Source: Crocinitomicaceae bacterium
GTDB taxonomy: Bacteria; Bacteroidota; Bacteroidia; Flavobacteriales_D; Crocinitomicaceae
Assembly: GCA_030833845.1 (NCBI GenBank)
Contig: JAURGK010000018.1
Span: 1-48,644, forward strand
Reading direction: 5' to 3'
Length of the DNA stretch: 48,644 nt
Numbering within the stretch: the stretch's first letter is position 1; each line of letters begins with the position of its first letter. The notes beneath the pieces were generated by a model. That model ran no database searches, was not told where the DNA came from, and worked only from the letters and a program-made list of their open reading frames with translations. This document shows positions 1-8,296 of this stretch, piece after piece. The position numbers were made by a program, and so were the translations under genes.

Positions 1-242
1 ATATGGCTCAAAAATCGGTCCGAGAAAGATTGGCCTTTACTATGCTCATTCTAATGGATGTATTTGACAATGAACCTATCAATTTAAGCCGAGAAGATTT
101 GGCAAATTTTGTGGGTACCGCTACCGAGACACTCATTCGTCTGCTCAAAGATTTTAAAGAGGAGGGCATTATTGAAGTGCACACGCGCAAAATTACTGTC
201 AGAGATAAGCAGCGCTTACTGACCCTTGCTAAAAAGCACTAG
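1..242 (+). CDS. Crp/Fnr-family transcriptional regulator, C-terminal part (5' end outside window)
   Basis: Only the C-terminal winged-helix DNA-binding part is visible. The first Met (codon at 3) is probably internal, because the reading frame is open to the window edge and the stretch MAQKSVRERLAF matches the linker helix that precedes the HTH in Crp/Fnr proteins (typically a K-S-V-x-E-R-x-A pattern). The HTH follows: LSREDLANFVGTATETLIRL as the helix-turn-recognition helix, then the wing with EEGIIEV and a final ITVRDKQRLLTLA segment. The missing upstream part should hold the cyclic-nucleotide-binding-like sensor domain. The gene converges on the minus-strand glutaminase gene and the two stop regions overlap by 4 nt. 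Family call is firm; the ligand is unknown. Confidence 0.85.
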   Translation, partial: MAQKSVRERLAFTMLILMDVFDNEPINLSREDLANFVGTATETLIRLLKDFKEEGIIEVHTRKITVRDKQRLLTLAKKH

Positions 243-796
243 GCCATCACCATCGCGGCAAAATTAGCCAAAAGTACATGGCCGTAGTTGCCCGAAACTT
301 CAGGATGAAATTGCACACCGTAGTGCGGTAAGGTTTTGTGCTTCATCGCCTCATTGACGCAGGCGTCTGAACAGGCCAGTAATTCAAAGCCACGTGGAAT
401 AGAGATGTGTTCGCAATGGTCCTGTTGCATCTCAAATACATCTGGGAGGCGTTCAAATAAAGGGTCATCTTTGATCAATTCAATTTCCTGAAATCCACGA
501 TCTTCACGCATTTTGGCAATGTGTGCCCCATAGGACATGCCCAAGATTTGATGTCCAAAACAAATACCAAGCAAGGGATGCGTATATTCCTTTACCCATC
601 CGAATTGTTGAACATAGGGCAAAGGGTCTATTTCTGTCAGTAAAATTGGAGCACCAGAAATAACAACGCCTTTAAATGCTTGGAGTTGGTCCAAAGAAAG
701 ATCGTAAAGTCCGATGGTCTGAACATCGATGTATTGGTCCAATTGCGCTGCAATCTCAGGCGTTTTCAAAGAACCACAGTCAATCAAAGCAATCAT
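239..796 (-). CDS. Class I glutamine amidotransferase, GMP-synthase glutaminase-like
   Basis: A 185-residue stand-alone class I glutaminase. The nucleophile elbow GICFGHQILG places the catalytic Cys at 79, and QFHPE near the C-terminus gives His164 and Glu166, so the triad looks intact. Enzymes of this class hydrolyse glutamine and pass ammonia to a synthetase partner. The short length and VQFHPEVSGNYG motif resemble the separate GMP synthase subunit A, but no synthetase subunit is nearby, so the real acceptor is unknown. A peptidase-like or gamma-glutamyl-hydrolase-like role is possible. It is the last gene of the mutL operon, and its ATG overlaps the stop of the EEP gene (ATGA, 793-796), which suggests translational coupling. 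Confidence 0.8.
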   Translation of the reverse strand: MIALIDCGSLKTPEIAAQLDQYIDVQTIGLYDLSLDQLQAFKGVVISGAPILLTEIDPLPYVQQFGWVKEYTHPLLGICFGHQILGMSYGAHIAKMREDRGFQEIELIKDDPLFERLPDVFEMQQDHCEHISIPRGFELLACSDACVNEAMKHKTLPHYGVQFHPEVSGNYGHVLLANFAAMVMA

Positions 797-1908
797 ATTT
801 TTTTATTAAATATGCAGCTAATAGCCCGGTGATCGCTGCTGGTTTGTTTTTGTATTTTGAATTGTGAAACACTTAAATTCGGACTATAAAATAGATAATC
901 AATCCTTCCGGCAGGCAAGCGGCCGACATAAGTGGTGCCTATGCCAAAATTATTTCCCCTAAAGGCATCGAGTAATAAAAGTTGAAACTGGTTATAGGTA
1001 TAAGACATAGGTGTGTCATTGAAATCACCGCATACAATGACGGGGTAGGGAGAAGTTTGCATATGTTCAACAACGCGCCGAGCTTGTTCAGCTCTTTTGA
1101 CAAATGCGCTTCGTAACTTTCTATAAACAGCTAACATTCCTTTTTTACTCCCATAGGATTGCATTTCATTTCCTTCGATATGCGGATCTGCCTGTAGTCG
1201 TATGGACTGCAGGTGCACATTATATACGCGAAAAGTATCTTGATTTTTGACTATATCGGCGAAAATACAATAATTGAAATCCTGCTGACCTTGCGAATCA
1301 AACATGACATCTCCTCGGGCAATCATTGGATATTTGGAAAATAATGCAATGCCATAGTTCTCTCGTGTGCGCCTTTTATGAGCACTTCTTTCGTGGTAAT
1401 CTTTGGTTTGCATGATTTTATTGAGTGAATCCATGATCTCAAAGCGGGTGGGCTTATCCTGTCGATAAAATTCTTGCAAGCAAAGTACATCCGGAGCCGC
1501 TTCATCGATGAAAGCAAAAATTGCGTCTCTACTTTTGATGGCGTTTTCAAAGGATGGATTGAATAAATCAAAAAGCCTGACATTGTAACTCAGCACTTTT
1601 AAACCTGAAGCAGCTGATTTTTGATCATTGTTGCTAGCTAATGATATGGTTCTAAAATGCAGTTTCCCTCCAATGAGTATCACTAAAATACAGGCAATGG
1701 CCCATTTGGACTTGGCAAATAGCCAAAGTAGCAACCAAATAAAAGTGAGTAATAAAAAAACCGGGTAAAGTAGGCCAAAAAAGGGTAGAATAGAAATGGT
1801 GGAAGGATGAATAAATGGCGCCAAATAACTTAACATCAAGCAAAGAAGAGTCAAGGTAGTTGCCAATTTCAAGGGCCAAGAAAGCAATTTACCTAATGAT
1901 TTAATCAT
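793..1908 (-). CDS. Membrane-anchored endonuclease/exonuclease/phosphatase (EEP) family protein
   Basis: A 371-residue protein starting at MIKSLGKLL. An upstream in-frame start at 1965 exists but would overlap the rhomboid gene by 65 nt, so 1908 (8-nt overlap) is preferred. Three hydrophobic helices (about 12-31, 39-65 and 67-82) precede an EEP domain. Visible EEP motifs are LSYNVRLF, CLQEF with the metal-binding Glu, YGIALFSKYP, YNVHLQS, VCGDFNDTP with the catalytic Asp/Asn, RIDYLFY, and SSDHRAI with the terminal Asp-His pair. The family cleaves phosphodiester or phosphomonoester bonds in nucleic acids, phospholipids or inositol phosphates. The substrate cannot be read from sequence. It is co-transcribed downstream of two rhomboid genes, an order I recall as common in Flavobacteriia. 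Confidence 0.85.
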   Translation of the reverse strand: MIKSLGKLLSWPLKLATTLTLLCLMLSYLAPFIHPSTISILPFFGLLYPVFLLLTFIWLLLWLFAKSKWAIACILVILIGGKLHFRTISLASNNDQKSAASGLKVLSYNVRLFDLFNPSFENAIKSRDAIFAFIDEAAPDVLCLQEFYRQDKPTRFEIMDSLNKIMQTKDYHERSAHKRRTRENYGIALFSKYPMIARGDVMFDSQGQQDFNYCIFADIVKNQDTFRVYNVHLQSIRLQADPHIEGNEMQSYGSKKGMLAVYRKLRSAFVKRAEQARRVVEHMQTSPYPVIVCGDFNDTPMSYTYNQFQLLLLDAFRGNNFGIGTTYVGRLPAGRIDYLFYSPNLSVSQFKIQKQTSSDHRAISCIFNKKI

Positions 1909-2785
1909 CTTTACTCTGTTGAAATAAAAATTCTTTTTCCGCTTTGGATAGGGCGTCATAGCCACTTTTTGAAATTTTGTCCAGAATTTGATCTAATTGG
2001 GCTTGTTTATTTTGTTTTTGAGCTCGAAATTGATCATCGGTGAGTGGTCGGCCACCTTTCTTTACTTTCATTTTTGTTTGCTGTGGCCTTAAATTAATTC
2101 CAATCCAGGGCCTTGAAAGCCTAATATGCCAAAATTGTTGGATGCTCCAAATACCAAAAATGGCACCGCCTAAATGTGCAAAGTGTGCAATTTGATCATT
2201 TGTACCCAGTGAAGAAAGGTCTTTAAGAAAGAAGAAAATCGCAATCATGTAAATGCGCAATGGAAAGACACCAAAAACCTGAACTTGTAATTGAGGCTGT
2301 GCAAATGCCAAGGCCATAAAAATAGCCATGATAGAACCTGACGCACCAACCACAGAAAAGGAGTTGACTGAGAGTGCTGAAAAGAAAATATGGTGAGCAA
2401 ATATTTCGGCAAAATTCCCCACTATACCGCCAAGTATGTACAAGTGAATTAATCTTTTGGGACCAAAAAATCTTTCATAGGTACTGCCTGCAAAATACAA
2501 AAACAACATATTGCTCAAAAGGTGCCAAAATCCAAAATGCGCAAATAATGATGTAATGATCGTCCATGGTTGGAAGAGTACATTCAACCCATAGACTGGC
2601 AGTGCAAATAGATAATGACCAACATAACCCTGTGGCAGCATACCAACAAAGTCTAAAACTTGTAATCTTTCTAGTGCATTGATAAGCTGAATAAGCGCAA
2701 AAATACTCACATTCATACTGATCAAGCGTATGGTCATTGAGCCATTCTGATACTGTGATTTTATTTGTGCTACGAACGGATTCAT
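1901..2785 (-). CDS. Rhomboid family intramembrane serine protease with soluble C-terminal tail
   Basis: A 294-residue multi-pass membrane protease that cleaves transmembrane substrates within the bilayer. The HFGFWHLLSNMLFLYFAG segment is the conserved H-x-x-x-x-H-L-x-x-N motif of TM2. GASGS gives the nucleophile Ser149, and AHFAHLGG gives the catalytic His204. The long charged tail (from about 225) ends in a helical segment, ILDKISKSGYDALSKAEKEF, which looks like the small DUF6576-type tail of Bacteroidota rhomboids. The gene lies 19 nt downstream of the second rhomboid gene and just upstream of the EEP gene, in one minus-strand operon. The substrate is unknown. Confidence 0.93.
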   Translation of the reverse strand: MNPFVAQIKSQYQNGSMTIRLISMNVSIFALIQLINALERLQVLDFVGMLPQGYVGHYLFALPVYGLNVLFQPWTIITSLFAHFGFWHLLSNMLFLYFAGSTYERFFGPKRLIHLYILGGIVGNFAEIFAHHIFFSALSVNSFSVVGASGSIMAIFMALAFAQPQLQVQVFGVFPLRIYMIAIFFFLKDLSSLGTNDQIAHFAHLGGAIFGIWSIQQFWHIRLSRPWIGINLRPQQTKMKVKKGGRPLTDDQFRAQKQNKQAQLDQILDKISKSGYDALSKAEKEFLFQQSKDD

Positions 2786-2804
2786 TGTGTTTGGCTTTAT
2801 TTTT

Positions 2805-3593
2805 TTACCAAAAATTATTACGATCGTTTTTGCGCCAAATTAGTACAAGAATCGCCCCTGCAAGTGCTCCACCCACATGGGCTAGGTGCGCAACGTTGTC
2901 TCCGGCCTGATTTTCAATAGCCAGGTATAGCTCCAAAAAGAAATAGCCCGTTACTAAATATTTTGCTTTAACCGGGATAGCAAAGTAGAGTCTAAATTCT
3001 GTATTGGGAAATAAAATGGCGAAGGCCGTCATGATGCCAAAAACACCTCCTGACGCACCCACCATGGGTACATATGCTTTGGTTAAGTATTGATTGATGT
3101 CATTTTTCAAAGAGGCGCTGTGGTGTTGTAGTTGATCATTTAAATAAGCATTGATTTGTGCTGTAACATCACCGTATTGATTGACACGGTTTTTTAAAAA
3201 GTAATTGAATTGTTCCATGTCCAATTCCAAGGCCAAACGTGTCTTTAATTGATAAATCTCATAGAAACCGATGAAGTTATACAAGGCGAAGGCGCCCAGG
3301 GCACTCACCATATAAAAAATGAAAAATCGTTTCCCGCCCCAAATATTCTCTAAGTAAGCTCCTAGCATGACAAAAAGCCACATGTTGAAGAATATATGCA
3401 AAAAGTTCGTGGTGCTGTGCATAAAGAAATGTGTCACTACTTGGTAGGGTTCAAAAAAGGGAGAATTGATGTAGTGTGCACCAAGGGAATGCTCTAGACT
3501 AATTCCCTGCTTATCAAGAATAAAACTTGCTACAAAAAAAGCTATGTTGAGTAGTAAAATGTTTTTAGTTACTTGGGGTAGGTTTTGGAACAT
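2805..3593 (-). CDS. Rhomboid family intramembrane serine protease
   Basis: A 262-residue second rhomboid protease. HFFMHSTTNFLHIFFNMWLF carries the TM2 motif, GASGGVFG gives Ser181, and AHLAHVGG gives His239, so the Ser-His dyad is present. Unlike its neighbour it has a long insertion (about residues 110-175, charged and helical) between the TM3-like and TM4-like segments, just before the Ser motif. The insertion could form an extramembrane domain that controls substrate access. The ATG lies one nucleotide after the mutL stop codon, so translation is probably coupled to mutL. Confidence 0.93.
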   Translation of the reverse strand: MFQNLPQVTKNILLLNIAFFVASFILDKQGISLEHSLGAHYINSPFFEPYQVVTHFFMHSTTNFLHIFFNMWLFVMLGAYLENIWGGKRFFIFYMVSALGAFALYNFIGFYEIYQLKTRLALELDMEQFNYFLKNRVNQYGDVTAQINAYLNDQLQHHSASLKNDINQYLTKAYVPMVGASGGVFGIMTAFAILFPNTEFRLYFAIPVKAKYLVTGYFFLELYLAIENQAGDNVAHLAHVGGALAGAILVLIWRKNDRNNFW

Positions 3594-3594
3594 A

Positions 3595-5412
3595 TTAGAA
3601 TTTTTTTGCTAATTCGTCAAAGCTGAGGGTATACATTATTTGTTTTCCATTTGGCGTGACGCTATGCTGTGGGCATTGGAAAAGTGCTTCGATGAACCCC
3701 TCGATTTGATTATGGTGTTGGATGGAATAATTTTTAGAACCGTAAAAGGCTAATTTAGAGACAAGCAAATGCGCGATGTCGTCATGAGTGATGTCGCTGA
3801 ATGTGGAACTGGTTGTCAGTTCGTCAAGACAAGCATCTAAATGGGTGTCGGTAAGCAGGGAAGGAACCGCCTCTAAAACAAGCAATTGGTCTGTTATTTG
3901 AAATTGAAAGCCAAGTTGATTCCAAAGACGCTGTTGATCTTGCCAGACTAGCTTGGATGCTTTATCAAGTTTTTTTTCAAGCGGAAAAAGCAATGCCTGT
4001 GATAAGAGGGGTTGGGCAACAAAATGCTGCATCATTTCGTCAAACAAAATTCGATTCTTTGCCCGTCTTATATCGATGACAAGAAAACCCGATTTTACTG
4101 CATTGACAAGGTATTTATCGTGAATGATACAATGTTGAGCCGAGGTATTTTGTTCAAATAATTTGCTTTGATGGTTTGCTTCTTGTTCGGTAATTTGATA
4201 GAATTCTTGCCAATCCTCTGGTTGTACACCAGTACTTGAGAATCCTGCAGACTTCATAGCGGGGCTGAATGCTTGATCAGCATAGGTGCTGCTGCTTGAT
4301 TTGGTGCTTTGAAATGGATTGTAAGAAGGATCTACATCAACTTGTGGAAGGGTGGGTTCTGTTTTACGCAATGCAGCCGGCACCTCAAAGGCATTTTCTG
4401 TATCAAAATCAAGGGTCGGGAATATATTGTATTTGCCCAACGCCTGCCTTACGCTACTCAAGAGTATTGAATAAATAAAGCGGTCTTCCTCGAATTTTAT
4501 TTCAGTTTTTGTTGGGTGAATGTTGATATCTATTTTTTGGGGGGCAACCTCAAGAAAAATACAATAACTCGCAAAATGCTTGTCGCTAATCATGCCGTCA
4601 AAAGCCTTTGTAATGGCATGGTTAAAGTACGAATCTTTGAAAAAACGCTGATTGACAAATAAATATTGTTCACCCCTGCTTTTTTTTGCCAATTCAGGCT
4701 TGCCCACATAACCGATAATTTTGACAATATCTGTTTGCTCCTCAATTGGCACAAGTTTGTCGTTACTCCCCTTACCTAAAATGGAGGCTAAACGCATGCG
4801 AAGGTTGGCACTCGATAAATTATATATTTCTTGACCGTTGTGCTGGAAGTGAAAATGAATTTCGGGGTGCGCTAAGGCAACGCGCTCAAACTCTGTTTGA
4901 ATATGACCCAATTCAATCGCATCGCTTTTTAAAAAATTACGCCTAGCTGGCACATTGTAAAAGAGATTCTTCACCTCAAATGAAGCACCGTTGGCACAAA
5001 TGGTTTCTTGTTTGTTTTTTATTTGATTGCCTTCTACATCGATTTGTATACCAGTTTGCGCTTCTATCTGCTTGGTTTTTAGTCGGACTTGCGCAATCGC
5101 AGCAATAGAAGCAAGGGCCTCTCCTCTAAAGCCTTTTGTTTGAATTGCAAAAAGATCATCGGCATTTTTAAGCTTGCTGGTGGCATGGCGCAAAAAGCAT
5201 TGTGTGGCATCTTGAGCATCCATTCCTTGCCCGTTATCGTGCACTTGAATTAATGTTTTTCCGGCATCTTTAACAATCAAATGTATTTGCGAAGCTCCTG
5301 CATCAACAGCATTTTCAAGTAATTCTTTGACCACTGAGGCCGGTCTTTGAATGACCTCGCCGGCTGCAATTTGATTGGCAATGTGATCGGGTAATAAGTT
5401 GATAATACTCAT
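3595..5412 (-). CDS. mutL: DNA mismatch repair protein MutL
   Basis: A 605-residue mismatch repair ATPase that couples MutS recognition to strand processing. The start MSIINLLPDHIA is chosen because it fits the family N-terminus and because an alternative start at 5442 would sit inside the promoter. GHKL ATPase motifs are clear: KELLENAVDAGA (catalytic Glu33), DNGQGMD, TKGFRGEALASI, then DINIHPTKTEIKF. A linker (about 330-410) leads to the dimerisation domain. In that domain the endonuclease motif DQHA-x2-E reads DIRRAKNRILFDE (from Asp447), and the distal CPHGRP-like site reads TPNGKQ, so metal-dependent endonuclease activity looks absent. It heads a five-gene operon. Confidence 0.96.
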   Translation of the reverse strand: MSIINLLPDHIANQIAAGEVIQRPASVVKELLENAVDAGASQIHLIVKDAGKTLIQVHDNGQGMDAQDATQCFLRHATSKLKNADDLFAIQTKGFRGEALASIAAIAQVRLKTKQIEAQTGIQIDVEGNQIKNKQETICANGASFEVKNLFYNVPARRNFLKSDAIELGHIQTEFERVALAHPEIHFHFQHNGQEIYNLSSANLRMRLASILGKGSNDKLVPIEEQTDIVKIIGYVGKPELAKKSRGEQYLFVNQRFFKDSYFNHAITKAFDGMISDKHFASYCIFLEVAPQKIDINIHPTKTEIKFEEDRFIYSILLSSVRQALGKYNIFPTLDFDTENAFEVPAALRKTEPTLPQVDVDPSYNPFQSTKSSSSTYADQAFSPAMKSAGFSSTGVQPEDWQEFYQITEQEANHQSKLFEQNTSAQHCIIHDKYLVNAVKSGFLVIDIRRAKNRILFDEMMQHFVAQPLLSQALLFPLEKKLDKASKLVWQDQQRLWNQLGFQFQITDQLLVLEAVPSLLTDTHLDACLDELTTSSTFSDITHDDIAHLLVSKLAFYGSKNYSIQHHNQIEGFIEALFQCPQHSVTPNGKQIMYTLSFDELAKKF

Positions 5413-5439
5413 GCTGGGTTTACACTTCTGGACGCCCAA

Positions 5440-5470
5440 CAAATGTACATATTTCCTAGAATTTAGTCAA
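5440..5470 (-). promoter_or_regulatory. mutL operon promoter (TTG-N20-TACATTTG)
   Basis: On the minus strand, TACATTTG (5447-5440) matches the Bacteroidota -7 consensus TAnnTTTG. A TTG at 5470-5468 lies 20 nt upstream, as expected for the -33 element. The mutL ATG is 28 nt downstream of the -7 box. Confidence 0.7.
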
Positions 5471-5478
5471 GACTAAAT
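5461..5478. repeat. Perfect 8-bp-arm palindrome over the mutL -33 element
   Basis: ATTTAGTC, two spacer bases, then GACTAAAT form a perfect inverted repeat. It covers the stop codon of the upstream gene (5473-5475) and the TTG of the mutL promoter. With only a 2-nt spacer and no T-run, an operator is more likely than a hairpin terminator, but chance is possible in AT-rich DNA. Confidence 0.4.
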
Positions 5479-6576
5479 CCGAACGATCGTGCCTGTATAT
5501 GTAGAATTTTCTTTTGGGAGTGGTTGCTCCAAAACTACTTTCCATATATAAGCTTTTTGACTAGGAACCATTTGTCCAGAGCGCATATCGATACCGTCCC
5601 AGGGTTGTTGGTAGTCTGAGGTTCTATATACTATTGCTCCATTATCGGGATCAATGATGAGCATTTCAAATGGTGTTTGTCGGATGGTGAGCGCATAAGG
5701 CATAAAGGTAGCATTGCGTTCATCTCTAGATTGGGGATTAAATGCATTCACTGCCAATAGATTATAATCTTCATTAGCAGTTATTTTTATCCTTGCGCTT
5801 TCTTTGCACCCATCCAAAATACCCTCGACATTTATGGTGTATGTTTTAGCCTTGAATGCCAATAAATCGGCGGCATTATATTGCGCGTTTGACAAGCGTT
5901 CATCTGAACTCCAACTCATCCGAGTGGCATTGGTTTCGGCCTTGATATGAATACGAGGTAGTCCATCTACATATGATATTGCGTCTGCATCTAATGAGAT
6001 ATGTGGTGCTTGGCAAGGTAAGGCAGTGGCAGCTTGGTTTGAATTTTCTTCTTTGTTGCTTCTTTTAGGGATGCTTAATTCAGTTTGTAACGCTTCAGAA
6101 CCTTTAATCGATAGGGGTGAAATATAATTTTCCAATTGAACTTCAGGCTCATTGTATTGCGCTGAGGGCGAAATTATCGCAGTGCTTAGGTTGCTCGTTT
6201 TTGAGCCGAGCGCCGTTGCAATAGATTCATGTTGCGCCTCTAAAGGAGATTTTTTAGGGGCAATTAATAATGCATTGCTTTTTTTGTTTTCATTGGAATG
6301 TTGAGCTGCTTTTTGAATTTTTGAGCGCCCATGAGGAGTAATGTGTGCTTTTGAACTGGTAAGTGATGTTGAAAAGAAAACTGCAAAAACGAGCCATACA
6401 GCAGTTCCTAATAAACTAATGGTAAGAATGGTGCTAAAAAAACCAATCTGAAACCAAGAAAGGTTGCCCTTTGACTTGGGAAGCTTTTTGGAAAGCTTTT
6501 CCCAAGCTTGAGGGTCGTAATCATAGGAGAATTCCTCTACTAATGATTTAATATTTTGTTCAAATTGATCTTTCAT
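5473..6576 (-). CDS. Sigma-factor partner membrane protein with CHU_C/gliding-type C-terminal domain
   Basis: A 367-residue protein with an N-terminal soluble helical segment (1-38), one transmembrane helix (about 41-69), a low-complexity Ser/Lys/Asn-rich linker, and a C-terminal domain. The last about 80 residues (YALTIRQTPFEMLIID..., GAIVYRTSDYQQPWDGIDM, AYIWKVVLEQ..., TGTIVRI) resemble the gliding-motility-associated C-terminal (CHU_C/type B sorting) domain, with its W-D-G core and closing G-T-I-x-x-I strand. It follows the ECF sigma gene with a 4-nt overlap (ATGA), so the short N-terminal part may bind sigma as an anti-sigma segment. That role is inferred from gene order and topology; no known anti-sigma domain was recognised. 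Confidence 0.6.
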   Translation of the reverse strand: MKDQFEQNIKSLVEEFSYDYDPQAWEKLSKKLPKSKGNLSWFQIGFFSTILTISLLGTAVWLVFAVFFSTSLTSSKAHITPHGRSKIQKAAQHSNENKKSNALLIAPKKSPLEAQHESIATALGSKTSNLSTAIISPSAQYNEPEVQLENYISPLSIKGSEALQTELSIPKRSNKEENSNQAATALPCQAPHISLDADAISYVDGLPRIHIKAETNATRMSWSSDERLSNAQYNAADLLAFKAKTYTINVEGILDGCKESARIKITANEDYNLLAVNAFNPQSRDERNATFMPYALTIRQTPFEMLIIDPDNGAIVYRTSDYQQPWDGIDMRSGQMVPSQKAYIWKVVLEQPLPKENSTYTGTIVRI

Positions 6577-7148
6577 TGTTTTTCAATCAATATAAATTCA
6601 TCTTTTAAAAGCCGCTGCAAATTCATTTTTGCTTTAGCCAAATTGGATTTTGATGTTCCTTCCGAAATGCCTAGTAGAGCGGCAATTTCTTTATGACTGC
6701 GCTCTTCCAATACGTAAAGGTTAAATACGGTTCTGTATGCCGGAGAGAGCCTAGAAATAGCTTCCTGAGCAATTTTGGCTTTGAGTTGGGTAGTTTCACG
6801 GAGTTCTTCTTCGAGCATGGGATCTGATGCCATGGACTTAAAGTCGTTGTCTTGGTCCGAGAGAAAGGGATTGTTTTTAGCCTTTCTCAAATGGTCAATG
6901 GCAGTATTACTTACAATACGACGAATCCAACCTTCCAAAGAGCCAGAAAAATCAAAATGTTCCAATTTGTCAAAGACCTTTAAAAATGAAACTTGAAGCA
7001 CTTCTTGAGCGCTATCTCGCTCGTTGATGTACCGCATACTTACGGCAAGCATTTTACCATAAAACATTGTGAACAAGCGCTCTTGCGAACGACGATCGCC
7101 TTTGAGACACCCCTCCACAATTAATTTTAAGTTTTCTTGCTGCTCCAA
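6573..7148 (-). CDS. ECF-type RNA polymerase sigma factor
   Basis: A 191-residue sigma-70 family factor with only regions 2 and 4. Region 2 includes GDRRSQERLFTMFYGKMLAV, the core-binding segment RDSAQEVLQVSFLKVFDKL, and GWIRRIVSNTAIDHLRK for -10 recognition. Region 4 is AYRTVFNLYVLEERSHKEIA followed by ALLGISEGTSKSNLAKAKM. No ATG fits: an in-frame TGA lies two codons upstream of the TTG at 7148, so TTG is the likely start, or a GTG ten codons in. The adjacent membrane gene overlaps its stop by 4 nt, as expected for a sigma/anti-sigma pair. Confidence 0.9.
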   Translation of the reverse strand: MEQQENLKLIVEGCLKGDRRSQERLFTMFYGKMLAVSMRYINERDSAQEVLQVSFLKVFDKLEHFDFSGSLEGWIRRIVSNTAIDHLRKAKNNPFLSDQDNDFKSMASDPMLEEELRETTQLKAKIAQEAISRLSPAYRTVFNLYVLEERSHKEIAALLGISEGTSKSNLAKAKMNLQRLLKDEFILIEKQ

Positions 7149-7299
7149 TTTTCAATGTTATAATAACGTAAGCTAATCTAATGGGTTGCCTCTCTTTTAC
7201 AAAGGTGTTCTATTTCCGAATAAAAAAAAGCATTTTTTTCTGAAGTATCCGTAATTTCGTGACGCAAACGCTTTTATCAATTTAAAAAAAACAAGAAAA

Positions 7300-8238
7300 A
7301 TGAAAGTAACCGTTGTAGGTGCAGGAAATGTTGGTGCTACATGTGCTGATGTTTTGGCTAGTAGAGAAATTGCCAATGAAATTGTATTGCTCGATATCAA
7401 GGAGGGTTTTGCCGAGGGCAAGGCACTTGATATTTGGCAAACCGCACCAATTAATTTATATGATTCACGTACGGTTGGTTCAACCAATGATTATTCACGT
7501 ACTGCAGATTCAGATGTTGTAGTCATTACTTCTGGATTACCTCGCAAACCAGGGATGTCTCGAGACGACCTCATTGCAACCAATGCAGGTATTGTTAAAA
7601 TTGTAACAGAAAACGTGGTGAAGTATTCTCCCAATGCGATTATCATTGTTGTTTCTAATCCGCTTGATGTCATGACATATTGTGCCTACCTCAATGCCAA
7701 CATGCCATCATCACGCGTTTTTGGTATGGCTGGGGTATTGGATACAGCGCGTTACCGAGCATTTTTAGCCGAGGAGCTCAATGTTTCTCCAAAAGATATT
7801 CAAGCTGTTTTGATGGGAGGCCACGGTGATACGATGGTTCCGCTTCCGCGATACACAACCGTTGGAGGAATTCCTGTTACGGAGTTAATTGAAGAGTCTA
7901 AACTCAATGAGATCATCGAACGTACTAAATTTGGCGGTGGAGAAATTGTAAAGTTACTTGGAACTTCAGCTTGGTATGCACCTGGTGCAGCTGCAGCGCA
8001 AATGGTTGAGGCTGTAATCCGCGATCAAAAACGCATTTTCCCAGTATGTGCATGGTTGGAAGGAGAGTATGGCCTTTCAAATATTTATTTAGGTGTTCCG
8101 GTGGTATTGGGTAAAAACGGAATTGAAAAAATCATTGAATTGCAACTCAATGACGCAGAACTTGCTTTGCTTATGGATTCTGCCGAAGCAGTTAAAGGTG
8201 TGATGGATGTACTAGACAACATGACTGCCTCTGCCTAA
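7300..8238 (+). CDS. mdh: Malate dehydrogenase
   Basis: A 312-residue NAD-dependent malate dehydrogenase of the LDH-like type, interconverting malate and oxaloacetate in the TCA cycle. The Rossmann motif GAGNVGA lies at 7-13, with Asp32 at the end of strand 2 indicating NAD preference. The active-site loop has Arg82 and Arg88 (LPRKPGMSR), followed by VSNPLDVMTY, Asp148/Arg151 (LDTARYR) and the catalytic GGHGDTMVP with His175. Arg82 in place of Gln marks a malate rather than lactate dehydrogenase. The gene stands alone, with a strong hairpin terminator downstream. A near-consensus -7 box (TAATTTCG, 7252-7259) lies 40 nt upstream. Confidence 0.97.
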   Translation: MKVTVVGAGNVGATCADVLASREIANEIVLLDIKEGFAEGKALDIWQTAPINLYDSRTVGSTNDYSRTADSDVVVITSGLPRKPGMSRDDLIATNAGIVKIVTENVVKYSPNAIIIVVSNPLDVMTYCAYLNANMPSSRVFGMAGVLDTARYRAFLAEELNVSPKDIQAVLMGGHGDTMVPLPRYTTVGGIPVTELIEESKLNEIIERTKFGGGEIVKLLGTSAWYAPGAAAAQMVEAVIRDQKRIFPVCAWLEGEYGLSNIYLGVPVVLGKNGIEKIIELQLNDAELALLMDSAEAVKGVMDVLDNMTASA

Positions 8239-8263
8239 TTAAAATTCTGATTGAATTTCTTCA

Positions 8264-8296
8264 AACCGTGGGATGTTTTATCTCACGGTTTTTTTA
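8264..8296 (+). terminator. Rho-independent terminator of mdh
   Basis: Arms AACCGTGGGAT (8264-8274) and ATCTCACGGTT (8280-8290) pair over 11 bp with one G-T, around a 5-nt loop, followed by a T run. The T run reaches into the stop codon of the convergent minus-strand gene. Confidence 0.9.

Noticed and set aside
7197..7487. Minus-strand open frame opposite the start of mdh
   Set aside because: It is antisense to the conserved mdh N-terminus and has no recognisable domain.
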